From contig CP092079.1 of assembly GCA_022226955.1 (NCBI GenBank), positions 3,117,891 through 3,181,890 on the forward strand: DNA of 64,000 bases, given 5' to 3'. Both the position numbers and the translations under genes were made by a program. Position 1 is the first letter of the stretch, and every line of letters begins with the position of its first letter. Of the stretch, positions 28,201-37,600 are shown piece by piece. The notes below the pieces were generated by a model that saw only the letters and a list, made by a program, of their open reading frames with translations, was not told the origin of the DNA and made no database searches. The DNA comes from Nitrospira sp. Its GTDB lineage: Bacteria; Nitrospirota; Nitrospiria; Nitrospirales; Nitrospiraceae.

Positions 28201-31200
28201 TCAACCCCTGACTGTCAAGGGCGGACAACGGATCGAGCAGGGGGCTCGCGGTATTCAACACCACCTTGTCGGTCAGCAGCCTTTCGATCACGGTGCTCTC
28301 GTCCCCGTTGCGCGCCGCCATCGTCTGCACGATGAATTGACGGATGAGGCGCTGCTGGAGGTAGGGCAAAAACGCCTGCACCAGTCGCGCCCGTCTCGCC
28401 TTGAGTTGCGCGTCAGCAGCCTTGGCGTCGTTCGACGGCACGGGCGCGAAGAGCGTATCGAAGTCCGCGTCGTCAAGAAATCCGGACGACGGTACGACGC
28501 CCGCTGCAGATCGACGCAGGTGTTGGTTGAAGAAGTGACGAGACTGTTGCTGTACCTGTTGCAGTAGCCTGGCAAGCAGCGGCGATTGCACGTGCGCAGT
28601 CCCGGTTGCCGGCAGCGGATACCGGTTCACCAGAGCCGTTTTGTGGGCGTCAAGCAGGACGCCTCGAAAACGCAGGTGCTGTACGTTGCGTACCGCATCG
28701 TCTCGCGTCTCGATGATGCCCTCGGCACCAGCCAGAGAACTGACTGCCAAAGGGGTTTCGCCACTGGCTCGCGTCTCCGTAACGAGGTACGTCACGGTAC
28801 CATTGAGCATCGACACGAAGGTACTAGCCACTTCTGGTGCCAACACCAAACCGAGCTTCGAAAGCAGGACTTCTTCGGCAATGGAGCCCGGATCAGCCGG
28901 CACGGCATGTTCAGCACGGATAGCTTGCACACCGTCGGCAAGCCCCTTGAGCAACACCAGCAACTCGCCATCGTCATCGCGCAGGAGTTTGGTGTCGTTC
29001 AGGCGGTGGCGGAGCAGGGCGTCGACGTCTCCGACCTTCAAGCCCGATTCCCGCAGCAGTTCCACCAGATCTACAAACGCCACAGTTTGTGAGAACGGAT
29101 GGTCGTCAGCCAGTGTCGTCAGCGGATCGGCATGCAAGGCCTTGAAGGGGTCCAGCCCGCTCAGCTTGCGCAACGTGAGCAGATCGGCGATGGAAAGCTT
29201 CAGTGCTTTGGTCAACAGCGCGTGGCGGTACAACAGTGAGACAGTGGGTAGCGTCAACTTCGCCTGAGGCGGTGCGCCGCCCGCGCCTGCATGAAGCTGC
29301 ATACCTGCATCGCTGAGCACCTGTTCGATGTCCGTCGCCGTTAGGCCCATCGCCCCTTGCAGTGTCACCATGTGATCGACCAACGGCACGTTCCCCGCAG
29401 TCAAGTATTCCCCTAGCGCATTCTCAAACGCCGCCGGGGCTTTGGCTGCGCCGCGACCGAGAAAGAGCTGCACATACAGCGGCTTGTCGCCGGTAGTCGG
29501 TATGTCCGACCAGAGTGTCAACAACTTCTGTCGTCCATTGGCGCCAAGCTTCAGACGCTCATCCAACGCCTTCACGTGCGCGAGATACACCAGTGCGCTG
29601 GCCAGCGGCTTCTTCTGCAGGTTGGCATCCACGCCGTCGAAAGGGGCATTCCTGGGAACCAGCACCTGCAGGGCGCGATCAGTCTCTTCAACCGACCATC
29701 CGAGACGACGCCACAGCCGCACGAACAGGTTGATGCGCACCAGTTCGATTGGCGTGACGCTGCTCCCGTCGGCATGCTGCAAGGTCGTCAGGTCAAAGTT
29801 GCAACCGGCGTCGGGGTCGGCGAGGACCAACACTTTACTAAAGTCGATCGCCAAGACCTTGGCCTTCAATGTCGCAAGGTTGCTGCCAGACTCGGCGGCG
29901 AGCTCTGTCAATCGCCGCTCGAAGGCCGCAATATCGTCCAGCTTTTTCCGTTGCTCGGGGGTGGGCGCCGCAGGCGGAGGGTCCAGCGCTGTCACGTCAA
30001 CCTTGTAGCGATAGGCATCACCCGCGTTGAGCCTGGCCCGATACAGCACGGTGAGCGTGCTCAGTCCCGGGTTGACAAAACCGGTCATCACCACTTGGGT
30101 AATCTCGCGGTAGCTCACCCCCAGCCTGCGCGATAGGGCCTTGGCCGATCGGAGCATGGCTGGCGCATTCAGCACGAGCAAGTCTCCCGCAGCTGGAGGC
30201 GCTGTCCACGCCTTGGCAAAGACCAGTTTGGTTCGGCCCGCACCACCAGACCCTGCGGCTCCAATAGCAGTGAGCGTATTGACTTCTCCGGCGCCGACAT
30301 TGGCGCTGACGTCGAAGTAGCCGCACTGCATGCCTGGCGCCAGACCGGAAATATCGGCATCTGCCAGACTCACCGACGCTTCTGGGGCATTGACTGGAGA
30401 TTGAATGGCTGCGCGCAGGGCTGGCCATCCAAAGAGGTCGTGCCATGTGCCATTGAGCAGCGGCGCAGTCCGCGTGAACAGCGCAGCCTCGGCTGGCGAA
30501 AGCCCCAGCGACTCCACAAACATCTCGGCGCGACCAGCTTCGCCGTTGATCCACAAATCATCTTGTCGGCGCAGCGCCTGCACCACCTCGTGCAGCGGCG
30601 TATCGGCATGCGCGCAGAACTGGCGTGCCAGCTCCAGCGATCGGTCGAACGGCAATGCCAACGGATATGTCGCCTCGCGCAAGGCGTCGTAGGCAGCAAC
30701 AATCACATTTTGCGGTTCGGCCAGCAAATCAACCGTGTTGGCGTTATCCGTGTTCCGCGCCGCCTCCGCGGCGAGTTGCCCATGCGCCGCGTGATACTCG
30801 AGAATCTCGTTGACGAGGTCGATGTAAGGCAACGCGGTATGCGTGTTCTCGCAAGTCAGCGCAAGGTGCGGCAGGTCGGGGCGCCGCTGCACCAGCACGT
30901 CGTAGGGCTTCATCGCCTCACCGGCACGCGGCCCACCGGCAAAGGTGTGCGGATAGGCGTTGCCTCCATGAGTGAGCTTCCATAGGGCCTGCGTGTTAGC
31001 CCAAGTCTGAATATCGATGTCGACGTACTGCAAAAGATCCACCAAGTACGCAGCCGGGCTCAGCACCGATTGGCAATCCTGGCACTCGCAGTAATCCATG
31101 GAGCCGAATAGCGACTCCATCGTCGGCACGCGGCGGATCAGGCTGGCACGATCGGCATCGCTGATTGGCAGCGGGTTGGGAATCATCGTCGTGCCCATAC

Positions 31201-33436
31201 CTCCAGAGACACTCTGCGCCGCACCGAAGAGGCTGTACACCACGCTGCTCACTTGCTCTGCCCGCGCATGCACCTTGCGTGCAACCCCATCGGCCGGTGC
31301 GACCTTGAAGATCTCGAAATATTTGGAATTGAAAGTCTTTTCGAATTGCGCTCGCAGCACACCGATCACGTCATGGGCAGACCACAGCTGCATCTGCATC
31401 AGCGTGATCTGGACTTCGTCACTGGGGGAGATCGAGTAGGTGGCATGCAAGGCCTTGAGGTTTCTCGTCGCCGTGGCGTGCAATTCGGTGTCGGTAAGTC
31501 CTTGCTGCTCGAGGAAGGTGGACACCGGCGTCTGCCCCAATCGATAGCCCCTGGCTGCGGAGCGCTCGAGCAGCTTCACCGTTTCATTGTGGGATTCGGG
31601 AAGGGCAAAGCGGCGGTCGCTGGACAATCGCGCCGTCAACACGTGCGTAGGATAGGCGCGGTGCACCTTGCGCGCCATGTCGGCGGCAAAGGCTCTGGCC
31701 CTGGCCAGCACGTCAGACCCTTCGTAGGCTGACGGAATCACAGATGCCAACTTCTTCAACGCCGCTTCACTCGGGCTGGTACGGTCTGGCTGCACAATGC
31801 CGGCTTCATCAAACAACTCGTCGGCCCACGCTTCGGCCGTGTAGAGCCCTTTGGAGGCCAGCTCGGCGGGATCCTTGATCCCCGTCTTCATCAGGCGACT
31901 GGTCATCGCGGCACTGTTGCCGGTCAGGAAGGCCAGCTTGCCGTGCAGTTGCAGTGCCTGTACTTGAGTGTCAGTGAATCCAGCGGCGGACGCCTTCTTC
32001 CACAAGCTATCGGCGTCGCCGCTGTGCGCGAAGAACAGCGCGGCAAACGTCTTCTGCTCGGCGTCGTTCAAGCCAGTGGTGGCCAGCAACTCGGCATAGC
32101 TCGATTGCGAGCCCGGCGCAGCATCGGCCAGGTTGGCCTTGGCCGCAAAGGCTTCGAACACCTTCACCTGTGCCGTGATGGTGGCGTCATCCAGGTCGAT
32201 AACACCCGCCTCGCGCGCCTTCTTCAGGCCTGGCTCAACGAGTTCCAAATTAACCGCAGCCAACAACCGCTTGTCAGCGGGCAGGCCCACGCGTAGCAGG
32301 CCGTACAGCGCTTCGGCGGACATGCCGACCTCATCTGCAGAAGCAAGCCGCTGTGCCCAGCAGTTTAGGGCGAGTAACCGTGCATCCCAGCCGGTGCTGC
32401 GCGCCAACAAGGTGAGGTCCTGCCGCTCAGCATTCTCTCTCGCGTCTGCCAGCTTCCCGATGGCCCCAATCTCAGCCACTACGGCATCGCTCATGCGCTG
32501 ATACTCGCCGGCGACCTTCACGCCATCGGTAGGCACAATAAGTTCGAGGCGTCGGCGCTGTTCGGCAATGACTGCGCCTAGCGGCTTGGTCAGCACCACT
32601 TCATTGCTGTCGGCCTTCAACTGACGTATCTCCAGATGGGCCGACGCGGCTTGCGGTTGATAGGACAGCGTAAAGCGCCCATCGCTCGCAGACACCGCCT
32701 CCGTCAATTTGCTCTCTTTTCCGCCGAACGCGAGGCGATATAAACGCAACGTGATACCTGGAGCCGGTTGGCGAGAAGGCCAGCGCACGATGCCTGCAAG
32801 CTGTTGCAGCACGGCCGGTGGTTCCGCCACATCGGGAAGACTCAGTTCTATCGTCTCCAGCGGCTTGGCCCGGGGGATCACCGGTGAGCTTGCGAGCGCC
32901 TTGCCGTCGCGGCTCTCCACGGTCACCTTCAAATTGACGGCGGGAATTCCCGGCAACAACTCGTAGCGGATCGTGAATCGGCCATCACTGTCGGTATGAT
33001 CCTGGCCAAGGCGAATGGCGGCCGCACTACCTTCGTGGAAGGCCCGGACGAGAAGGCCGGCAATCTCGACCTTCGTGCCTCTCGCTGCGGGCTTCAGCAC
33101 CCCCGCCACGATGCGCACGGTTGTATCCGGCGGCTTTGCATCGAGCAAACCCCACTCACGCAGCAACCTGTTCAACGCGTTGGCGGTGCCCTCGTCCACC
33201 TCTCCATTGCCCTGGAGGCGGTTCAGTTCCTGAAACTGCCGCAAAAGCTTCTGCGTCATGTCGGCGAATTTTCCCGCTGCACGCTCTCGTCGAAGTAGCG
33301 CGATGGCCTGGTCTCGCGACACAGGATCGTTGGCCAGCAGAACTCCTCGATTCAGGCATTCCAGCAGCGCATCTTGAAGGTCTGCGACGGCTGCGCGGTC
33401 AGCGCCTGGGGCCAAGGGAAAGATGATGGGGTTCAT
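25259..33436 (-). CDS. Tc toxin A component, N-terminal chain (shell and receptor-binding part) with added N-terminal domains
   Basis: A 2,725-residue protein. The ATG at 33436 is preceded by AAGGAGG at 7 bases; the longer frame upstream runs into the Nudix gene and is rejected. Residues about 10-95 resemble a peptidoglycan-binding helical domain. Two transthyretin/carboxypeptidase-regulatory-like beta domains follow (about 100-190 and 215-290, each with SDGRFT). Then come TcA helical repeats with the signature CQSVLSPAAYLVDLLQYVD near 785, a PA14-like beta domain (about 1770-1860), and a neuraminidase-like shell region near 2250 (HVFGRTYGEPHEYFYRR). Normal TcA is one chain of about 2,500 residues; here this chain plus the next total about 3,900. 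The TcA assembly forms a cell-binding, injection-channel pentamer. Confidence 0.9.
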   Translation of the reverse strand: MNPIIFPLAPGADRAAVADLQDALLECLNRGVLLANDPVSRDQAIALLRRERAAGKFADMTQKLLRQFQELNRLQGNGEVDEGTANALNRLLREWGLLDAKPPDTTVRIVAGVLKPAARGTKVEIAGLLVRAFHEGSAAAIRLGQDHTDSDGRFTIRYELLPGIPAVNLKVTVESRDGKALASSPVIPRAKPLETIELSLPDVAEPPAVLQQLAGIVRWPSRQPAPGITLRLYRLAFGGKESKLTEAVSASDGRFTLSYQPQAASAHLEIRQLKADSNEVVLTKPLGAVIAEQRRRLELIVPTDGVKVAGEYQRMSDAVVAEIGAIGKLADARENAERQDLTLLARSTGWDARLLALNCWAQRLASADEVGMSAEALYGLLRVGLPADKRLLAAVNLELVEPGLKKAREAGVIDLDDATITAQVKVFEAFAAKANLADAAPGSQSSYAELLATTGLNDAEQKTFAALFFAHSGDADSLWKKASAAGFTDTQVQALQLHGKLAFLTGNSAAMTSRLMKTGIKDPAELASKGLYTAEAWADELFDEAGIVQPDRTSPSEAALKKLASVIPSAYEGSDVLARARAFAADMARKVHRAYPTHVLTARLSSDRRFALPESHNETVKLLERSAARGYRLGQTPVSTFLEQQGLTDTELHATATRNLKALHATYSISPSDEVQITLMQMQLWSAHDVIGVLRAQFEKTFNSKYFEIFKVAPADGVARKVHARAEQVSSVVYSLFGAAQSVSGGMGTTMIPNPLPISDADRASLIRRVPTMESLFGSMDYCECQDCQSVLSPAAYLVDLLQYVDIDIQTWANTQALWKLTHGGNAYPHTFAGGPRAGEAMKPYDVLVQRRPDLPHLALTCENTHTALPYIDLVNEILEYHAAHGQLAAEAARNTDNANTVDLLAEPQNVIVAAYDALREATYPLALPFDRSLELARQFCAHADTPLHEVVQALRRQDDLWINGEAGRAEMFVESLGLSPAEAALFTRTAPLLNGTWHDLFGWPALRAAIQSPVNAPEASVSLADADISGLAPGMQCGYFDVSANVGAGEVNTLTAIGAAGSGGAGRTKLVFAKAWTAPPAAGDLLVLNAPAMLRSAKALSRRLGVSYREITQVVMTGFVNPGLSTLTVLYRARLNAGDAYRYKVDVTALDPPPAAPTPEQRKKLDDIAAFERRLTELAAESGSNLATLKAKVLAIDFSKVLVLADPDAGCNFDLTTLQHADGSSVTPIELVRINLFVRLWRRLGWSVEETDRALQVLVPRNAPFDGVDANLQKKPLASALVYLAHVKALDERLKLGANGRQKLLTLWSDIPTTGDKPLYVQLFLGRGAAKAPAAFENALGEYLTAGNVPLVDHMVTLQGAMGLTATDIEQVLSDAGMQLHAGAGGAPPQAKLTLPTVSLLYRHALLTKALKLSIADLLTLRKLSGLDPFKALHADPLTTLADDHPFSQTVAFVDLVELLRESGLKVGDVDALLRHRLNDTKLLRDDDGELLVLLKGLADGVQAIRAEHAVPADPGSIAEEVLLSKLGLVLAPEVASTFVSMLNGTVTYLVTETRASGETPLAVSSLAGAEGIIETRDDAVRNVQHLRFRGVLLDAHKTALVNRYPLPATGTAHVQSPLLARLLQQVQQQSRHFFNQHLRRSAAGVVPSSGFLDDADFDTLFAPVPSNDAKAADAQLKARRARLVQAFLPYLQQRLIRQFIVQTMAARNGDESTVIERLLTDKVVLNTASPLLDPLSALDSQGLTVRYFAADGRVLGSQTTKQADTATMPSAPSGTTGLLIEGSLEVPANGAWRFYVELDQANATAELRFPHRTDAVLIVGTKGAPGAKLDQFLDLKAGVPYRFELRLGVLGGGHARLLVQGESFPKDMLSQLTLRPADGLRAAAHAVALLDKLLLLMRTLGLDDVELRHFSTHAADFGTLNLSTWPTSRVNDGASETAAAVQRFAGFRRLLEFSRLKRDLRLTGNDLVAVFEANALGATDRLTREVYPRLARLTGCSEANVQAVAETLWAAPSFSADSAVRRLWDALRLVDRFGVAVATMASCTDLLKPGVAESRRAEIARGLQDAIKARAGEQNWPRVAQPIFDRLRQRQRDALVAYALHKLTYERLEQLYEHFLIDPGMEPVVQTSRVRLAIASVQLFVQRCFLNLEPQVHPSVLDAKRWQWLRHNPVWAGNRKLWLFPENVLEPEFRDDKTPLFEALEGALLQGDVSNDLVEDAFLAYVRQLDKIARLDLVAMHLEDHADASQRVLHVFGRTYGEPHEYFYRRCQNGSWTTWEPVPVTVQGDHLAPVVWRERLFLFWVTFLEKADPAPSMDPTTSGATIAEASLGSLMTGLGSLSANKVVELQLHWAQYQSGAWTTAESGGLAPVISKTQPATFHPREAFIHVSKEFSDDGVEGGVFVHLSGFDHAFYLAGRNAAPEPGTLGTPPQHVIVSASTVQATRQTGAAGALNVQYTKQKSTDATKAADVPTEPILQQVPANTVLACNNALAALGISLDEVKSASDPVAAKAALDSGLIELASLIQPFFYQDNRHTFFVQPEVRETLLEDVETWVTRTTVADGTGIRELNPYGKVKIVPQFQTKWPLPVPPIEEAPFAMPKTPGDPMPELDWLVNPKVLLTFDQNTVLGNTGQLGVKLMDRGGAGPNRPRLGGALQLDPASETGINQVELVVVSETELAQSQPMLDRTQVVMLGKSGLNIQLRDTLSRQPMRTGSGPSVAIPGRR

Positions 33437-33521
33437 CGACAATCCTCCTTGCGTGAGATCCGATTCGCTGCCGGCCTTGACCACTGCGAGGGTGTCGCGA
33501 TTCGAGGCATTGACGGGTTCC

Positions 33522-34649
33522 TCATGTGCGCGGGCGTTGCGCGTCTGCCGCCTGAAGCAGCTCGCGGGTTTCGACGTAACTGGCATCGGCAACTGCTTCC
33601 TGCAAAGTCAGCCAATCGTGCCGGCGGTCTTTCTCTTTCCTCAGCCCACGCCCGACGGCCTCCATCAGAAAAAAGCGCGTCGTAGCTGTGGACCCATCAA
33701 CAGACCAGGTCGTATCGCTCAGGGTGCCGATAATACGGGCCCACACGCCGGTCTCCTCGTGTACCTCGCGCACGGCTGTTATCCGTGGATTCTCTCCCGG
33801 TTCGATATGACCCTTGGGTAGAACCCATTGATGGGGATCGTGCTTGGTCTCGACCAGCAAATACTCTGCGACCCCGCTGCGCATGCGATACACCACCCCG
33901 CCGGCTCGGCTGAGGGTGCCCCCGTCGGGCGAGGCCTTGTCGAAGGAGACCGTGCCCTGGTTGCCTGTGAGCGTGATCACCGACCAATAGGCCTGGTTGG
34001 TGGCTTTGTAGCGCTGCTCCATGTAGCGCCAGAGTGCCAGCATTAGGAGGCCGAAGAGGATACCCGTGCCGTTCAGTCGCTGTGTGTCGTCAAAAGGCCA
34101 TGCCACCGCCAGGACCATCAACACGATGACGAAGCAACGAAAAAACTTGGAGTCGGCCTCAAAGCGCTGAACCGTGGCTAAGCTGTCGGGGTGCTCCTTC
34201 GCCAGCAGTGCCTTGGACCACTGGAAGGTATTGATTGCCTCTTGAGCCTGCAGGGGTGTGAGCGCCTGCGCTTTGATCTTCCCTGCACAAGCGACAGCGA
34301 GATCCTGTTCCTGCTTGAAGACCATCCAGCTCAATGCCCGTACAAACCATGGTGAGAGCGTTCCTCTGTGTGCCAGCCGGATGATCTGCTTGTTCAACGA
34401 CCTGCGCCTCAACCAGTCATAGGGGAGATCGAGCCAGGAGCCCAACAGAAACACCAGATGACCGACCAGGTAGCTGGCAACAAGAAATGCCGCTACGCCT
34501 TTCGCGTCGGTAAGGGCCTGGTATCTCTCGCATCCCAACACCACCGGGCCAACCTCATCCATCAACAGATAGGTGAGCAGCGCCCCCGGCAACAGGATGG
34601 AGAAGAAATCTATCAGGCCGATGAAGAATTTTTGAGGTTCGAAGTTCAT
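33522..34649 (-). CDS. Membrane-anchored Nudix hydrolase encoded inside the Tc operon
   Basis: A 375-residue protein starting at the ATG at 34649, whose ATGA overlaps the stop of the TcB-TcC gene. Four hydrophobic stretches occur: about 8-32 (IGLIDFFSILLPGALLTYLL), 48-70, 183-200 and 207-222. The C-terminal third is a Nudix domain with a complete Nudix box at about 280-302 (G-x5-E-x7-REVHEETGV), so it should be catalytically competent on a nucleoside-diphosphate-X substrate. Nudix proteins are not a standard Tc component. Its position between TcB-TcC and TcA suggests a role tied to the toxin, such as self-protection, cargo control or an effector of its own; this is inference. Confidence 0.85.
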   Translation of the reverse strand: MNFEPQKFFIGLIDFFSILLPGALLTYLLMDEVGPVVLGCERYQALTDAKGVAAFLVASYLVGHLVFLLGSWLDLPYDWLRRRSLNKQIIRLAHRGTLSPWFVRALSWMVFKQEQDLAVACAGKIKAQALTPLQAQEAINTFQWSKALLAKEHPDSLATVQRFEADSKFFRCFVIVLMVLAVAWPFDDTQRLNGTGILFGLLMLALWRYMEQRYKATNQAYWSVITLTGNQGTVSFDKASPDGGTLSRAGGVVYRMRSGVAEYLLVETKHDPHQWVLPKGHIEPGENPRITAVREVHEETGVWARIIGTLSDTTWSVDGSTATTRFFLMEAVGRGLRKEKDRRHDWLTLQEAVADASYVETRELLQAADAQRPRT

Positions 34650-37600
34650 TTGAACCAACCGACAACGGTTCTCTTCAAGGCGATTGATGGGGCGAGCGTT
34701 ATTGAGCTAAGAGCTGCTCCTGTCGCGCCCACGATTCTTGAGGTGTCCTCACCTAGCCCAACGAACTTCGCCGCCTTCTCAAATCGCTCCCCATGTTCAG
34801 CAGCGACGTCGCTAATTCCCAATCCTTCGTCCAATGCCTCCCCGAGAGCCATGCCACCACGTGCTGCGTCCAACAAGTCTCCAGCCACGGGGATGAATCC
34901 TGCCTCGTCGAGGGCTGCACCGGTATAATCACCTTGACTAGCTGCATGGGCTGCGGAAGCTTGACCACTGAGAATCCCTACAAACGGAATCGCAGCTACC
35001 GCGTGGCGCCCCGCCTTTCCTAGCTTTGCCAGAACCCTTGTGGCCTTTCCAGACTTCTTGAGAGTGGATTCACCAAGCTCCTCTCCAGACTTCAGCAGCT
35101 TGGTTTCGGCGGTCGCGGCAGTGGGTGGGCCTAGGGTGGGCGCTTTGTCAGGGGCAGCCGAGCTAGCCTTTGGCGCCGAGAGTTCAGGCACGTCGGGCTC
35201 AATGCCTCTTGCACGCATGTCCGCAGCCACATGCTGGCCGGGGTTCTTGATGCCTGCCTCCGCGGCGTCATTTACTTCGTGGGCGAAGTTGTGTCCGGAG
35301 CCTTTAGTCCCAGCATTTCCTCTCTGGAAGCTAAGATTCGTAGTATCCAGGGCTGCTCCCGGGTTCTTTGCCAGTTCGTCGAATGTGTGATGGACCTGCA
35401 ATCCACTGAGATCAATGCCAGCCGTTTCGGCTAGCTTACCGAAACGGGTTCGAACGGCCGAGTAGCTTTCCCTGGCGTAATTGATTCCCGTACCTGCCTG
35501 CTTGTTGGACCCCAATCCTTTGTCAGATATGCGTTTGCTCAACTCGGCCTGAAACCCCGCTACTACCTCCTTGTAGTTGGTAGCGTTGAATCGTGGACCG
35601 AGGGTCTCGACTACCGCCTGTTCCCAGAGTTTTCCGACTCTAGGGTCGTTACCAATCAGGCCCGTAACAGGGGGAGAACCATTTGTTCCGGAAGGATCGT
35701 GGAATCGGATTGGGTTTGCGCTGCAATATGTGAAGAGGCAAAGGCCGTCCGCCACGCCGATGGGATCATACGTCGTCCATCTCCCCAACCACGGTGCGTA
35801 GTACCTCGCCCCATGGTAATAGAAGCCACTCTCTTCATCCCGTTCCTTCCCCGTGTACCGATATCGCTTCGCCGTCTCTGTCTTGCTGCGTACTGCCTGA
35901 TAGGTCGAGCTACCGTAGGGCGCATATTCTTCGTAGGAAATGATCTGTGCCTGCTCATCCAACTCCAGGCTGGCCGAGCCGAGGTGGTTGCCGAGCTGGT
36001 AGCGAATGAGTTGTCGTGGCGCCTGGTCATTTCCCGCTGTGTCGAACGAGCGCGTTTCCACCAGGGCGATGCGCTGCTTGTCGTCCATCACATGCAGCGT
36101 CTCGCGTTCCAGCGTGGCGGTGTTGGTTCCGATGGAACCGCCGTGCTTGCGGAAAATTTCGAAGCCACCGAGGTAGATGCGTTCTTCAATTAACCCAGGC
36201 GCCTTCTCCCATACCTTGCGCACGCGCTGACCTGAGGGGTCGTAGACGTAGAAGGCCGTGCCGCCGCCGCCCAAGTTGGTCTGCCGCAATTGGTCTTTGT
36301 AGTCCCAGTGCAGGTTCGGTCCGGGCAGGCCGCCGCCTAGGTGCGGCATGCGCAGCATGTTGCCCTGTACGTCGTGCTGATAGGGCTCGACTTGCGGCGG
36401 GTTGGCACCGTTGGGATTCAGCGTGGTGCGGGTCAGACGGTTGCTGGTCTTGAGCAGCACGGTGCCGTTGCCGTCTTCGATCAAGCTCGGTTCAAGGTAG
36501 GCGTAGGCGCGCGTCCAGCCCTCGTGTGTCGGATCGCTGCCGCGGTGCTGCATCTGCAGGAAGTTGCCGACGGCGTCGTACACGTAGCGCTCGATGTACG
36601 TGCCCATGGCTTTGAGCACGTTCGGGTGGTCTTGGCGGACGTGAAAGGCGTTGAATGCATCCGGCGCGGTTGGCGGTTTGCGTGGACTATCAGCAGCTTG
36701 TCCCAGTTGTCCAAGATGCTCCCGTCCTTCGGCCTGGATCAGCCGGTAGAGGGCGTCATAGAAATAATCATTGCTAGGCTCAACGCGCTGGTTTCTGAAG
36801 TAGACAGCCTGCTGCGCATTATCCTGGATGTGCGTGATGTTGCCAGCAGGGTCGTAGGTGTAGTGCAGGTTCTGCAGGCCGCAGCCCTTGGCTGCGGGCG
36901 GCTTCTCTGGGGCAGCGATCGTGTCCGGCGGTGGCGGGTCCGGGTTCTCGCAGTCCTCGGTGAATGCCACTCCATTTGCGGTATCGGGGGCTACGCCCCG
37001 GCGCGTGTACAGATGGGTCAGGCGGAAAGTCTCGCGGTCGTACGCGTAGGTCGTCCGGACAACCGTCGCGTCCCTTGTCTTGTAATCGATCAGGGTTCGC
37101 TGGCCCTTGGCGTCGTACTCGATGTCGGCGACACCGACCGGTGACGGGGCGACGGCGTTGGGGTCCAGCAGGGCGGCGGGTTCTGCCGCACGCTCCAGCC
37201 ACACATCCACCCGTTCCAGGAGGTTGGCCTCATTGAAGACCGGCTGGATGATGTTGAACTTGTTCACATGCCCGGCGCGGGTCAGGTTGCTGTGCGGCGC
37301 GATGGACTGGATGGGGCGATTGAGGGCGTCGTAGCGGGTGCTGCCCTCGAAAAACTCGGCGTCGAGTTGTGAGTTCAACGACGGTTCGGGTTGTCGGTTC
37401 AATAGCCAATCAGGAATGGCCGTGTAGTTCTTGACGAGGCGGCGCGTGCTGAACAATAGATTCCCTTTGAAGTCGTACGCCTCCGTCGGGTTGCCATTGG
37501 CGTCGAGCCGGGCATTAGTGGCGACGCCGGCGGAGTCGAAGTGCCGGTAGATGCGGGTGCGCAGGTTGAGAGATTCGGCGTGAGCCATGCTTTCGCCGTA

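Noticed and set aside
33437..33592. Longer start for the TcA N-terminal chain
   Set aside because: The extra 52 residues overlap the Nudix gene and have no ribosome-binding site, whereas AAGGAGG lies just before the ATG at 33436.
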